Source: an uncultured Clostridia bacterium (lineage in GTDB: Bacteria > Bacillota > Clostridia > Christensenellales > Borkfalkiaceae). Taken from it: a stretch of DNA of 64,000 bases. The first letter of the stretch is position 1. Each line of letters begins with the position of its first letter. This document shows positions 1 to 7,534 of this stretch, piece after piece. The stretch is from contig CAKQKI010000003.1 of NCBI GenBank assembly GCA_934248055.1, positions 141,885 to 205,884 of the forward strand, read 5' to 3'. The notes under the pieces are model-generated. The model worked only from the letters and a program-made list of their open reading frames with translations, was not told where the DNA came from and did no database searches. The translations under genes and the position numbers were made by a program.

Positions 1-98
1 AAACGATAAATCTCAGTAAGTTCGAGTCTGCCGTTTTCGAGTTTGCCGAGAATGTGCCTGCCGCTTGACGCGCCTATATCTATCGCTAAATAATACAT
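1..98 (-). CDS. rhaB: Rhamnulokinase, N-terminal fragment (runs off the window)
   Basis: The reverse strand reads MYYLAIDIGASSGRH from an ATG at 96-98, continuing as a leader typical of FGGY-family rhamnulokinases. The DIGASSGR motif is the first phosphate-binding loop of the actin/hexokinase fold. RhaB phosphorylates L-rhamnulose in rhamnose catabolism. A GGAGAT ribosome-binding site lies about 5 nt upstream of the ATG. Only about 32 residues are in the window, so family is well supported but substrate is inferred from the close match of the N-terminus to RhaB. Confidence 0.8.
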   Translation of the reverse strand, partial: MYYLAIDIGASSGRHILGKLENGRLELTEIYR

Positions 99-107
99 AG
101 TTATCTC

Positions 108-839
108 CTATTTTGGTTTTTTAATAAGATTGTTTCTCTCTTCGTGCGTTAACGCGTTGAGAAGATTTTCCGCAGAGCACGGAATTTCGCGCCGTATATC
201 TTTTAAAAGCGTTTTTATATATTCGCGCTTCGTGTGCTTGTCTGCAGGGCAAGGATTGTGAAGAACGGGTTTATCTTTCGCAAACGACGATATGTCCGTT
301 TCTCTCAGATATATCATAGGTCTTATGACCGTTATGCCGCTTCGGGTAAGTTCCGTAACGGGCTGAAAAGTGGATAACCTGCCTTCGTAAAACGCCGACA
401 GAAGAAACGTTTCTATAAGATCGTCCGCATGGTGACCGAGAGCCACTTTATTGCAACCCGCTTCTTTCGCCGCGGAATTCAACGCTCCCCTGCGCATATT
501 TGCGCAAAGAGAACAGGGGTTGCTTTCTTTTCTCGTTTCGAAAACCACTTTGCCTATCTCGGTTTTTATTTCGATATACTCCACGTCAAGGCTTGAAACG
601 TATTCTTTAAGAGCGCGTTTTTCGTTTTTATCGAAATCGAGCCCCGTATCTACCGTTATAGCCGTCAAATCGAATTTTTCGGGATAAAACCGCCTTAACC
701 CCGCAAGCGCGGAAAGAAGAGTAACGCTGTCTTTCCCGCCCGATAAGCCTACGGCTATTTTATCGCCCGATTTTATCATTTTAAAATCGTCCGCGGCTTT
801 CCGCACGGGCGACATTATTTGTTGTAAACTAATACTCAT
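108..839 (-). CDS. TtcA-family tRNA 2-thiocytidine biosynthesis ATPase
   Basis: A 243-residue PP-loop ATPase. The pyrophosphate loop SGGKDS lies at residues 33-38, a CSLC pair at 109-112, a GHHADDLIET block at 135-144, and a further Cys in NPCPAD near residue 197. TtcA-type enzymes adenylate a tRNA cytidine and insert sulfur, using an Fe-S cluster held by such cysteines. The three Cys positions agree with an Fe-S-binding TtcA/TtuA-like enzyme rather than TilS, which lacks them. The gene ends 9 nt before the rhamnulokinase start on the same strand, so the two may be co-transcribed, though they are functionally unrelated. The exact modified tRNA position is not shown by the sequence. Confidence 0.82.
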   Translation of the reverse strand: MSISLQQIMSPVRKAADDFKMIKSGDKIAVGLSGGKDSVTLLSALAGLRRFYPEKFDLTAITVDTGLDFDKNEKRALKEYVSSLDVEYIEIKTEIGKVVFETRKESNPCSLCANMRRGALNSAAKEAGCNKVALGHHADDLIETFLLSAFYEGRLSTFQPVTELTRSGITVIRPMIYLRETDISSFAKDKPVLHNPCPADKHTKREYIKTLLKDIRREIPCSAENLLNALTHEERNNLIKKPK

Positions 840-914
840 TTTCTTTACAGTTTTTTTTATTTATGATAATATAATATAATAAAAACAAGTTTTTCGCAAC
901 CGTTTGGAGAGAAA

Positions 915-1538
915 ATGGCTGATTTCATTATAAGTTTTTTAAGTAAAATAACAACTAACGGCAAAGTAATAACTTTTTTGCTGTCTATGTTTCCGCTTAT
1001 AGAATTGAAAGGCGCGATACCCGTCGGCGTTAGTTGCGGCGAAAGTATATGGACGTCCGCCGCGCTCGGCTACGCGGGTTCGTCGCTTATATGCATTCCC
1101 GTTTTCTTTCTGCTGATACCGATTTTCAATTTACTCAAAAAATTAAAATTCATTAAAAAATTTATCGAAAAGATCGAAACGGTTTTAAAAGAAAAAGCCG
1201 AAAAACTCGCCGCAAAATCAAACGGCGATACCGAAAAAGAAAAAATAAAAATGCTGCGCTTGGGGCTTTTTATCTTCGTGGCGGTTCCGTTCCCCGTAAC
1301 GGGAGTGTGGACGGGAACGGCAATCGCCGTGTTTCTGGCACTCGGTTTTAAAAACAGTTTCCTTCCGCTCGTTCTCGGCAATCTGGTTGCGGGCGTTATC
1401 ATTACTCTTTTAACTTTCTTTTTTAAAGATTACGTAAATATAATAATCAACGTGCTTTTCGTTATAGCGATAATTATGCTTATAGTGTTTATTACGAAAA
1501 TAGTGCTTGCAAAACCCGAAAAAACGAAAGACGAATAA
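915..1538 (+). CDS. Small multidrug export family membrane protein (COG2426-like)
   Basis: A 207-residue hydrophobic protein with about five membrane segments and a charged cytosolic stretch around residues 75-110. The N-terminal block FPLIELKGAIPVG is characteristic of the small multidrug export family (Sm_multidrug_ex, COG2426), whose transport function is poorly documented. A GGAGAG ribosome-binding site precedes the ATG, and an AT-rich promoter-like region (several TATAAT-type hexamers, 865-885) separates it from the divergent ttcA. It is followed by a GC-rich terminator and appears monocistronic. The substrate is unknown. Confidence 0.75.
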   Translation: MADFIISFLSKITTNGKVITFLLSMFPLIELKGAIPVGVSCGESIWTSAALGYAGSSLICIPVFFLLIPIFNLLKKLKFIKKFIEKIETVLKEKAEKLAAKSNGDTEKEKIKMLRLGLFIFVAVPFPVTGVWTGTAIAVFLALGFKNSFLPLVLGNLVAGVIITLLTFFFKDYVNIIINVLFVIAIIMLIVFITKIVLAKPEKTKDE

Positions 1539-1550
1539 CTCATTATTTCC

Positions 1551-1580
1551 CGCCGCGCTCCGCGGCGTTTTATTATATTT
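1551..1580 (+). terminator. Intrinsic terminator after the small multidrug export gene
   Basis: A 7-bp stem CGCCGCG/CGCGGCG with a CTC loop is followed by a T-rich tail, 12 nt after the stop codon. Confidence 0.8.
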
Positions 1581-1596
1581 TCATACAAATATATAA

Positions 1597-1617
1597 GCGG
1601 GCGAAAATTTCGCCCGC
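1597..1617 (-). terminator. Intrinsic terminator for the MATE gene
   Basis: GCGGGCGAAA pairs with TTTCGCCCGC just beyond the MATE stop codon. On the reverse strand it is followed by a moderately T-rich tail. Confidence 0.6.
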
Positions 1618-1619
1618 CG

Positions 1620-2945
1620 TTATATCCACGTTTCGGTTTCCTTTTTAAACATTAAAAGCCCCGCAAGCCCCGTAACGATTTCGGCTACGGGAAACGCTAT
1701 CCACACGTAATTTACCCCTATAAGCGAAAACAGGAAAAATACGGGGATAAGCAAAAATATCTGCCTTAAAAGAGATAAAAACGCGCTTTTACCCGACTTT
1801 CCCGTCGCCTGAAACACGATGGGCGCGTTGAATGAAAGAGCGTCGGGAATAAAACTCAGACCTATTATTCTGAAAGCCACTTTGCCTATTTTTATCACTT
1901 CTTCGCCGCCCGAAAACAGTTTTATGAGCGGAACGGGCAAAACTTCGAAGCAAAATACGCCGAGAATCATAAATACCGCCGACACTATAACCGTATCCGC
2001 AACGACAGCCTTGCATCTCGAATAATTCTTTCTCGTATAATTATAACTCAGCACGGGAACTATACACGTCTGCAACGCAAACAGCGGAATAAAAAACAAC
2101 GATTGCCATTTATAATAAAGCCCGAGAACCGTAACTGCGGGATCGCCGAATTTTTTAAGAACTACGTTAAGAGTCTGAATATACACGAAATAAAGCGCCT
2201 GCATAAGTATAGACGGATACGCGAATTTATATATATCCTTAACTATTTTTGACATTTTACCGAATGCGGGCGGCATTCTGAACCCTTTAACTCCCGTTAT
2301 CGCCGCCGCGACTACCTGCCCCGCAACCGTGGCAATCGCCGCGCCCGCAACGCCGAATTCTTTAACGGGACCCCACCCGAAAATCAAAATCGGGTCGAGA
2401 ATAATATTCACAGCCGCGCCCGCAATCTGCGCGATCGTAGGAACGAGCATATTTCCGCGCGCCTGATGAATTTTAGAAAAACAACTTTCGGTAAACAAGC
2501 CTGCGCTTCCTACCGAAACGATAAGACCGTAAACGGTAGCGTCTTTTATCACGGCGTCGGTTTTAGTCGAAAGTTTTACGAAGGGTTCTACCAAAAATAC
2601 CGAAAGCACGGCAAAAACCGCCCACGATAAAAGCGCGAGAAGCACTCCCGCGCCGCCCGTAGCGTCTGCGGCTTTTTCGTCCCCTTCGGCGTAACGCTTT
2701 GCCATAAGAGCGTTTACCCCTACGCCCGTACCGACGGCGAATGCTATAAGCAAGAGTTGGTAAGGATAAATAACGGTCAACGCGGTAAGCGCGTCGTCTG
2801 AAAATTTTCCGACGAAAAAACTGTCTACTATATTATATAACGCCTGTATCAACTGAGCGAGCATTACGGGCGGGGCGAGATGAATAAGTATCCGCCAGAT
2901 CCCTTCCGTGCCGAACGACTCTTCTGAAAATCCGTTTGCTTTCAT
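1620..2945 (-). CDS. MATE-family efflux transporter
   Basis: A 441-residue polytopic protein with about 12 membrane segments in two homologous halves. The N-terminal half contains the MATE signatures PVMLAQLIQALYNIVDSFFVG and LTALTVIYP. Length is normal for the family. MATE proteins export drugs or metabolites in exchange for Na+ or H+; the substrate cannot be read from sequence. The start was set at the ATG that precedes the amphipathic leader. The gene appears monocistronic, with its promoter in the AT-rich 2950-3060 gap shared with the met leader. Confidence 0.9.
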   Translation of the reverse strand: MKANGFSEESFGTEGIWRILIHLAPPVMLAQLIQALYNIVDSFFVGKFSDDALTALTVIYPYQLLLIAFAVGTGVGVNALMAKRYAEGDEKAADATGGAGVLLALLSWAVFAVLSVFLVEPFVKLSTKTDAVIKDATVYGLIVSVGSAGLFTESCFSKIHQARGNMLVPTIAQIAGAAVNIILDPILIFGWGPVKEFGVAGAAIATVAGQVVAAAITGVKGFRMPPAFGKMSKIVKDIYKFAYPSILMQALYFVYIQTLNVVLKKFGDPAVTVLGLYYKWQSLFFIPLFALQTCIVPVLSYNYTRKNYSRCKAVVADTVIVSAVFMILGVFCFEVLPVPLIKLFSGGEEVIKIGKVAFRIIGLSFIPDALSFNAPIVFQATGKSGKSAFLSLLRQIFLLIPVFFLFSLIGVNYVWIAFPVAEIVTGLAGLLMFKKETETWI

Positions 2946-3072
2946 AAAACACTAAAATTAACGACTCAACAAGGATAATACTAATTTTTTTACTTGTCAA
3001 GCGAATAAACGGCGGCATTTTGTCCGCGGTAGAAAAATTTTTGCAAAATTGTGAATTTCGGGTTAAAAATCG

Positions 3073-3102
3073 TTGACAGATTTATTTTTCGTGTAGTATC
3101 AT
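3073..3102 (+). promoter_or_regulatory. Promoter of the met/cys leader transcript
   Basis: TTGACA at 3073-3078 and TATCAT at 3097-3102 are separated by 18 nt, a near-consensus sigma-70-type promoter. Transcription would start near 3109, immediately ahead of the AAAGGAG ribosome-binding site of the leader peptide. Confidence 0.8.
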
Positions 3103-3121
3103 ATACGCAAAAGGAGAAAAA

Positions 3122-3226
3122 ATGCTTTACTCAATCGGTTTTTCGGCTATTATGATGTGTATGGCGATGTGCATGTTCTGCGTGCGCAATCTTTTAACAT
3201 ACTCAAAGTCGGAAAGCGGGAATTAA
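3122..3226 (+). CDS. Met/Cys-rich leader peptide (34 aa), putative attenuator of metNIQ-cysK
   Basis: A 34-residue reading frame with a strong ribosome-binding site (AAAGGAG) about 6 nt before the ATG. Residues 11-20 read MMCMAMCMFC: five methionines and three cysteines in ten codons. It ends in TAA at 3224-3226, about 18 nt before the stem of an intrinsic terminator, and the next genes are the methionine ABC transporter and cysteine synthase. This is the layout of a ribosome-mediated attenuation leader: ribosome stalling at Met (or Cys) codons when charged tRNA is scarce would change RNA folding and relieve termination. The peptide and terminator are seen; the mechanism is inferred. The alternative is a small membrane peptide, since the segment is also hydrophobic. 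Confidence 0.75.
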   Translation: MLYSIGFSAIMMCMAMCMFCVRNLLTYSKSESGN

Positions 3227-3243
3227 GCGTTGAATATCGTATT

Positions 3244-3276
3244 AAGCGGTAAGTCTTTCGGGCTTACCGTTTTTTT
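3244..3276 (+). terminator. Leader terminator (attenuator) before metN
   Basis: CGGTAAG at 3247-3253 pairs with CTTACCG at 3263-3269, extendable by A-U and G-U pairs on both sides, and is followed by seven T residues (3270-3276). It lies between the leader peptide and metN in the direction of transcription, so read-through must be regulated for the operon to be expressed. No strong competing antiterminator helix could be picked out by eye; the best candidate is only 5 bp. Confidence 0.8.
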
Positions 3277-3294
3277 ATTTTAATCAGGAGCAAT

Positions 3295-4287
3295 ATGATA
3301 GAAATCAAAAATCTTTCAAAGGTTTACGGCGACGGCAACAACGTTTTCACCGCTCTTCACGACGTAAACCTGACCGTCGAACGCGGCGACGTTTACGGTA
3401 TTATCGGTTTATCGGGCGCGGGAAAGTCTACTCTCGTAAGATGCGTCAATCTTCTCGAACGACCGACGAGCGGCAGTATTTTAATAAACGGCAAAGACTT
3501 AACCGCTCTTTCGAAAAAGGAATTACAGCGATACAGAAGAAAAATTTCTATGATTTTTCAAAGTTTCAATCTCTTGCAGCAGCGCAACGTTCTTAAAAAC
3601 GTTGAACTTGCGGGCGAACTCGACGATAACCCCGAAAGGCGGCGTAAAGCAACGGAACTGTTAAACGTGGTGGGGCTTGGCGACAAACTCAACGCCTATC
3701 CTTCGGAACTTTCGGGCGGACAGCAACAACGCGTTGCCATCGCCCGCGCTCTGATGACCGATCCCGAAGTGCTTTTATGCGACGAAGCGACGAGCGCTCT
3801 GGATCCGGAAACGACAAAATCGATTCTGGAACTTCTTAAAGAACTCAACGAAAAACTTAATCTCACGATTATGATAATATCGCATCAGATGTCGGTTATC
3901 GAAGCGATTTGCAACAAAGTGGCGATTATAGATCATTCCGAAATCGTCGAAAGCGGATATTTGCAGGACGTGTTCTTATCTCCCCGTAAACCCGTAACGA
4001 AGCGGCTTATCTATTCGGGACGGATAAACACGGGCATAAAAGGCGAAAAACTCGTAAAACTTTTGTTTGACGGCTCTGCCGACAAGCCCGTTATAACCAA
4101 CATAATTCAGGAATGCAATATACTTTTATCCGTATTCTACGCCGAAACGAAATTGATAAACGGCGTTACTTACGGGCAGATTATATTCAGATTGCCCTAC
4201 TACGACGAAGACATTAAAAAACTGCGCGACTATCTTGATAAAAACGGCGTGGCTTACGAGGAGGTATTAAGCGATGACTTTTGTTGA
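3295..4287 (+). CDS. metN: Methionine ABC transporter ATP-binding protein
   Basis: A 330-residue ATPase. Walker A GLSGAGKST is at residues 38-46, signature LSGGQQQR at 139-146, Walker B LLCDEATSALD at 160-170, and H-loop ISHQ near 195. The C-terminal 85 residues form the NIL/C2 domain typical of MetN, which binds methionine and causes trans-inhibition in characterised homologues. It powers uptake of methionine through MetI. The gene follows the leader terminator and overlaps metI by 14 nt, so expression should depend on read-through of the attenuator. Confidence 0.93.
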   Translation: MIEIKNLSKVYGDGNNVFTALHDVNLTVERGDVYGIIGLSGAGKSTLVRCVNLLERPTSGSILINGKDLTALSKKELQRYRRKISMIFQSFNLLQQRNVLKNVELAGELDDNPERRRKATELLNVVGLGDKLNAYPSELSGGQQQRVAIARALMTDPEVLLCDEATSALDPETTKSILELLKELNEKLNLTIMIISHQMSVIEAICNKVAIIDHSEIVESGYLQDVFLSPRKPVTKRLIYSGRINTGIKGEKLVKLLFDGSADKPVITNIIQECNILLSVFYAETKLINGVTYGQIIFRLPYYDEDIKKLRDYLDKNGVAYEEVLSDDFC

Positions 4288-4945
4288 TATACTTCAGATG
4301 ACGGGCGAAACGTTGCTTATAACCGCGCTGTCCACGGCGCTTGCCTATCTTTTGGGGCTTCCTTGCGGCGTTTTGCTTAACGTAACCGCCAAAAACGGCT
4401 TAAAACCTTGTAAATGGCTTAACTTTACGGTAGGGCTTATAGTAAATATACTTCGTTCGGTACCCTGTCTTATCATAATCGTTTTATGCATACCCTGGAC
4501 GAGAGCCTGGTTCGGCCGCGGCACGGGCGAATGGTATACGATACTTATCCCCCTTACCGTTTGCGCGTTCGGATTCGTTTCGAGAATGGTCGAGCAATCG
4601 CTTGCCGAAGTACCCGCAGGCGAAATAGAAGCGATAAAATCGCTCGGAGCAACCGATTTTCAACTCATTACCAAAGTGCTTCTTCCCGAAGCGAAAGTTT
4701 CACTCATAACCGGAGCGGCGGTTGTGGCGGTAAGCATTATAGGTTACACTTCGTTCGCTTACAATATAGGCGCGGGCGGTCTTATTTCGGGAATATACAC
4801 CTATTATACCCGCCATACGGGCGATTATCTTAAATCGGGTATATTCTGGCTGCTGATTATAATCGTGGTTGTTATAGTTCAACTTATTCAGGAAGCGGGA
4901 CTTTATATAGCAAAAAAACTTGATAAAAGGAGATTATTAAAATGA
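4274..4945 (+). CDS. metI: Methionine ABC transporter permease
   Basis: A 223-residue integral membrane protein with five to six membrane segments. The EAA-type cytoplasmic loop is seen as IKSLGATDFQLITKVLLPEA, where it docks with the ATPase. Length fits MetI (about 217-230). It overlaps metN at its start and shares an ATGA overlap with metQ at 4942-4945, indicating translational coupling. The methionine assignment rests on the NIL domain of metN and the NlpA-type partner. Confidence 0.92.
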   Translation: MTFVDILQMTGETLLITALSTALAYLLGLPCGVLLNVTAKNGLKPCKWLNFTVGLIVNILRSVPCLIIIVLCIPWTRAWFGRGTGEWYTILIPLTVCAFGFVSRMVEQSLAEVPAGEIEAIKSLGATDFQLITKVLLPEAKVSLITGAAVVAVSIIGYTSFAYNIGAGGLISGIYTYYTRHTGDYLKSGIFWLLIIIVVVIVQLIQEAGLYIAKKLDKRRLLK

Positions 4946-5841
4946 AAAAACTCACAGGAATCATCGTAGCACTCATACTTTGCGCAACGAGCGCGTTCTC
5001 GCTCGGACTTTTTGCGGGCTGTAAATCCAACGCCACGACCTTTGAAATATGCGACGACGAATCAAACGCCGTCCGCGCGTTTCAACTTCTCGAAGCGAAA
5101 AGCGTTATATCAAGGCAGACGGAAGGAAGCAATTATCCCGTAACCGCAGACGGAAAACTCAATATTTCCGAAGGCAAAAAAAGTTGGACGAACAAAGCGA
5201 AAACCGTTAAGGTAACGCTCGTGGCGGAAAACCTGCTCGTATCGTCGATGAACGATTACGACTACGCCCTTCTTCCCTGCAACACCGCTTACACGGGCGG
5301 AATAACTTCTCAGAGAAGAGTTCGCGTGGAAGACGACGCCGCTCAGGTTTCCCTGAAAGCAAACGTTATTGCGGCAAGAGAAAACGACTATTTAAACAAT
5401 AAAGAATATCAGGCTAAAATCGACGCGCTGACGAACGCAATGCTTTCAAAAGCAGTTTCCGATTATTTTAAGAAACAATATCTCGGCGCGATGACTTGCG
5501 ACGAATCATCTCAGATCGATTTAAGAACGACTAAAAACCCCACCGTGAACGGAAACAACGCGAAAATCAAAGTTTGCGCTTCAGACGTTCCCCACGCAGA
5601 AGTTTTAAAAAATTGCGTAAAAGGCTTACTTAAAAACGAAGGATACGATCTCGAAGTGACCATTCTCGACTGGACTCTTCAGAACGACGGGGTTGCCGCG
5701 GGCGATTACGACGCAAACTACTTTCAGCACGTTCCGTATCTCGAAGGATATTCCGGCGCGACGAAACTTTTCGCTTCCTGCAAAGTGCATTACGAACCGC
5801 TCGGCATTTATTACGGAAAGGCAAAAGACTGGAAATTTTAA
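4942..5841 (+). CDS. metQ: NlpA/MetQ-family methionine-binding lipoprotein
   Basis: A 299-residue extracellular lipoprotein. The signal peptide has Lys-Lys at positions 2-3, a hydrophobic core and the lipobox LFAGC with the lipidated Cys at residue 27. The body matches the NlpA fold, including ALLPCNTAYTGG and YDANYFQHVPYLEGY, the second being a conserved ligand-pocket block. It delivers methionine to MetNI. It starts within the metI stop (ATGA). Slightly longer than typical MetQ (about 270), with extra residues in the first 120 positions. A different ligand such as a dipeptide or cysteine derivative cannot be excluded. Confidence 0.88.
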   Translation: MKKLTGIIVALILCATSAFSLGLFAGCKSNATTFEICDDESNAVRAFQLLEAKSVISRQTEGSNYPVTADGKLNISEGKKSWTNKAKTVKVTLVAENLLVSSMNDYDYALLPCNTAYTGGITSQRRVRVEDDAAQVSLKANVIAARENDYLNNKEYQAKIDALTNAMLSKAVSDYFKKQYLGAMTCDESSQIDLRTTKNPTVNGNNAKIKVCASDVPHAEVLKNCVKGLLKNEGYDLEVTILDWTLQNDGVAAGDYDANYFQHVPYLEGYSGATKLFASCKVHYEPLGIYYGKAKDWKF

Positions 5842-5895
5842 ACGCCGATAAACTAAAATAACCTAAACACCAAAAAATTTAAAACGCTGATTGTC

Positions 5896-5916
5896 GGCCG
5901 CAATCGCTTGCGGCTA
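5896..5916. repeat. End-only copy of inverted-repeat element family C
   Basis: CGCAATCGCTTGCGGCTA at 5899-5916 is identical to the outer 18 nt of the right end of the element at 26135-26414. The segment is a hairpin, GCCGCA/TGCGGC. It sits in the 95-nt gap between metQ and cysK and might influence transcription there. Confidence 0.65.
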
Positions 5917-5936
5917 AAAAATAAAAGGAATTTATT

Positions 5937-6866
5937 ATGACTGAAATTTATAAATCGGCGGACGAACTCATAGGCAGAACTCCCCTTCTTGAACTTGCCC
6001 GCATAGAAAAAAAACACGAACTTAAAGCGCGCTTACTCGCCAAACTCGAATACTTCAACGTAACGGGGTCGGTAAAAGACAGAATAGCAAAATCAATGAT
6101 CGAAGACGCCGAAAAACGCGGCGCGCTGAAATCGGGAACGACTATCATCGAGCCGACTTCGGGAAACACCGGCATAGGCATCGCTTCGGTAGGAACGGCA
6201 AAAGGATACAAAGTTATCATCGTAATGCCCGAAACGATGTCTTTGGAGCGAAGAAAACTGATAAAAGCCTACGGCGCGGAAATCGTTCTTACGGAAGGCG
6301 CGAAAGGAATGAAAGGCGCGATAGCAAAAGCCGAAGAACTTGCAGAATCGCTCGGCGGCGTAATACTCGGTCAATTCGTAAACCCCGCAAACCCGCTCGC
6401 CCATTATCTGACCACGGGACCTGAAATCTGGACGGATACGGACGGCGAAACGGACTATTTCGTCGCGGGAGTGGGAACGGGCGGAACGCTGTCTGGCACG
6501 GGCAAATATTTAAAAGAACAAAACCCCGACGTCAAAGTAATTGCCGTAGAACCCGAAAGTTCGCCCGTTTTATCAAGGGGCGTTTCGGGAGCGCATAAAA
6601 TTCAGGGCATAGGCGCGGGATTCGTACCCGATACTCTCGATAAATCAGTTTACGACGAAATTATAACCGTTTCAAACGAAAACGCCTTTAATACAAGCCG
6701 CGAACTCGGAATTACCGAAGGCGTTTTAACGGGAATATCGTCCGGCGCGGCTCTTTACGCGGCAATAGAAATCGCAAAAAGAAAAGAATCGGAAGGAAAA
6801 ACCATAGTAGTTCTTCTCCCCGATTCGGGCGACAGATATTTTTCAACCGATTTATTCAAAGAATAA
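5937..6866 (+). CDS. cysK: Cysteine synthase (O-acetylserine sulfhydrylase)
   Basis: A 309-residue PLP enzyme of fold type II. The PLP lysine lies in NVTGSVKDR (K47), the substrate loop TSGNTG at 74-79, and the phosphate-binding glycine loop in GVGTGGTLSGTGKY near 175. These are textbook CysK features. It makes cysteine from O-acetylserine and sulfide. It follows metQ by 95 nt with an AAAGGAA ribosome-binding site and no intervening terminator, so it may share the Met/Cys-responsive transcript, which would fit both Met and Cys codons being enriched in the leader peptide. No serine acetyltransferase is in the window. Confidence 0.93.
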   Translation: MTEIYKSADELIGRTPLLELARIEKKHELKARLLAKLEYFNVTGSVKDRIAKSMIEDAEKRGALKSGTTIIEPTSGNTGIGIASVGTAKGYKVIIVMPETMSLERRKLIKAYGAEIVLTEGAKGMKGAIAKAEELAESLGGVILGQFVNPANPLAHYLTTGPEIWTDTDGETDYFVAGVGTGGTLSGTGKYLKEQNPDVKVIAVEPESSPVLSRGVSGAHKIQGIGAGFVPDTLDKSVYDEIITVSNENAFNTSRELGITEGVLTGISSGAALYAAIEIAKRKESEGKTIVVLLPDSGDRYFSTDLFKE

Positions 6867-6887
6867 ATTCAGCCCGTAAAACAACAA

Positions 6888-6930
6888 CCCGTATATTCCG
6901 CCGAACTCAACGGAATATACGGGCTTTTTA
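6888..6930 (+). terminator. Strong intrinsic terminator ending the met/cys unit
   Basis: A 13-bp perfect stem, CCCGTATATTCCG with CGGAATATACGGG and a 10-nt loop, followed by CTTTTTAATTT. It probably also serves the converging ECF gene. Confidence 0.92.
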
Positions 6931-6932
6931 AT

Positions 6933-7442
6933 TTATCTTACAGTTAAAAGAAGTTTATTTATCGGCGAAACGAAGCAAAGCGAAGTTCCCGCAAACGCGC
7001 CCGCAACCGCCTGCAAAATCTGAAACGGAAGTTTTGTTAACGCGTATTCGGGAGTAGAGTAAATAAACGCCCTGCAAAGCGAATAACCCGCTATCATAAT
7101 GATTGCTCCAACCGAAACGGCGATTACCGAGCGCGCGATATTAAGTTTTTCCGCCTTATATCCGCCCGATATAAGCGAAACGGAAACAGCCTGCACTCCC
7201 CTTACGCCGAGAGATATGAACATAGTCGTCTGATAAAAGAAAAAATCCCCTAAAAACGCACCTATTCCGCCTACCGCGAATGCGGAAATCGGGTCTAAAA
7301 ACAACGCGGCAAAACAAATAACTATATCGTTAAGATAAAAGCCGCCGCCCGGCACGGGTATACGAAAAGAACTAAGAATAACGTTCAGCGCGGTAAGCAT
7401 GGCAACCACGCACAGTTTTTTTGCCGTGAACTTAATACTCAT
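6933..7442 (-). CDS. ECF transporter S component (possible pyridoxine/vitamin type)
   Basis: A 169-residue membrane protein with about five to six membrane segments. The N-terminus reads LCVVAMLTALNVILSSF and is followed by a glycine-rich loop and an Asp-containing segment, the pattern of energy-coupling-factor substrate-binding subunits. No ECF ATPases or T subunit are near, so it would rely on a shared energising module. It is divergent from a MocR-type GntR/aminotransferase regulator with a common 91-bp control region. MocR proteins of the PdxR kind control vitamin B6 genes, so a B6 vitamer is a reasonable guess for the substrate, but only a guess. Confidence 0.75.
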   Translation of the reverse strand: MSIKFTAKKLCVVAMLTALNVILSSFRIPVPGGGFYLNDIVICFAALFLDPISAFAVGGIGAFLGDFFFYQTTMFISLGVRGVQAVSVSLISGGYKAEKLNIARSVIAVSVGAIIMIAGYSLCRAFIYSTPEYALTKLPFQILQAVAGAFAGTSLCFVSPINKLLLTVR

Positions 7443-7473
7443 AAATATATTTCCTTGACTTTTGATTTTTTAT

Positions 7474-7534
7474 ATTATACAATAAATTTGGTAATATTAA
7501 AATAACCAAAACGATATAATTTTTTATAACCAGA
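7474..7534. promoter_or_regulatory. Divergent control region with MocR-type operator candidates
   Basis: The reverse-strand -10 for the ECF gene is TATAAT (7474-7479); the forward -10 for the regulator is TATAAT (7515-7520). Between them lies an inverted repeat TTTGGT (7487-7492)/ACCAAA (7505-7510). A direct repeat of the form WATAACCARA starts at 7501 and again at 7525. Paired direct and inverted repeats between divergent promoters suit binding by the adjacent MocR-type protein. The forward -10 ends only 14 nt before the regulator ATG. Confidence 0.6.

Noticed and set aside
368..377. DnaA-box-like GTGGATAAC
   Set aside because: A single copy inside the coding sequence of the ttcA-like gene; no cluster nearby.
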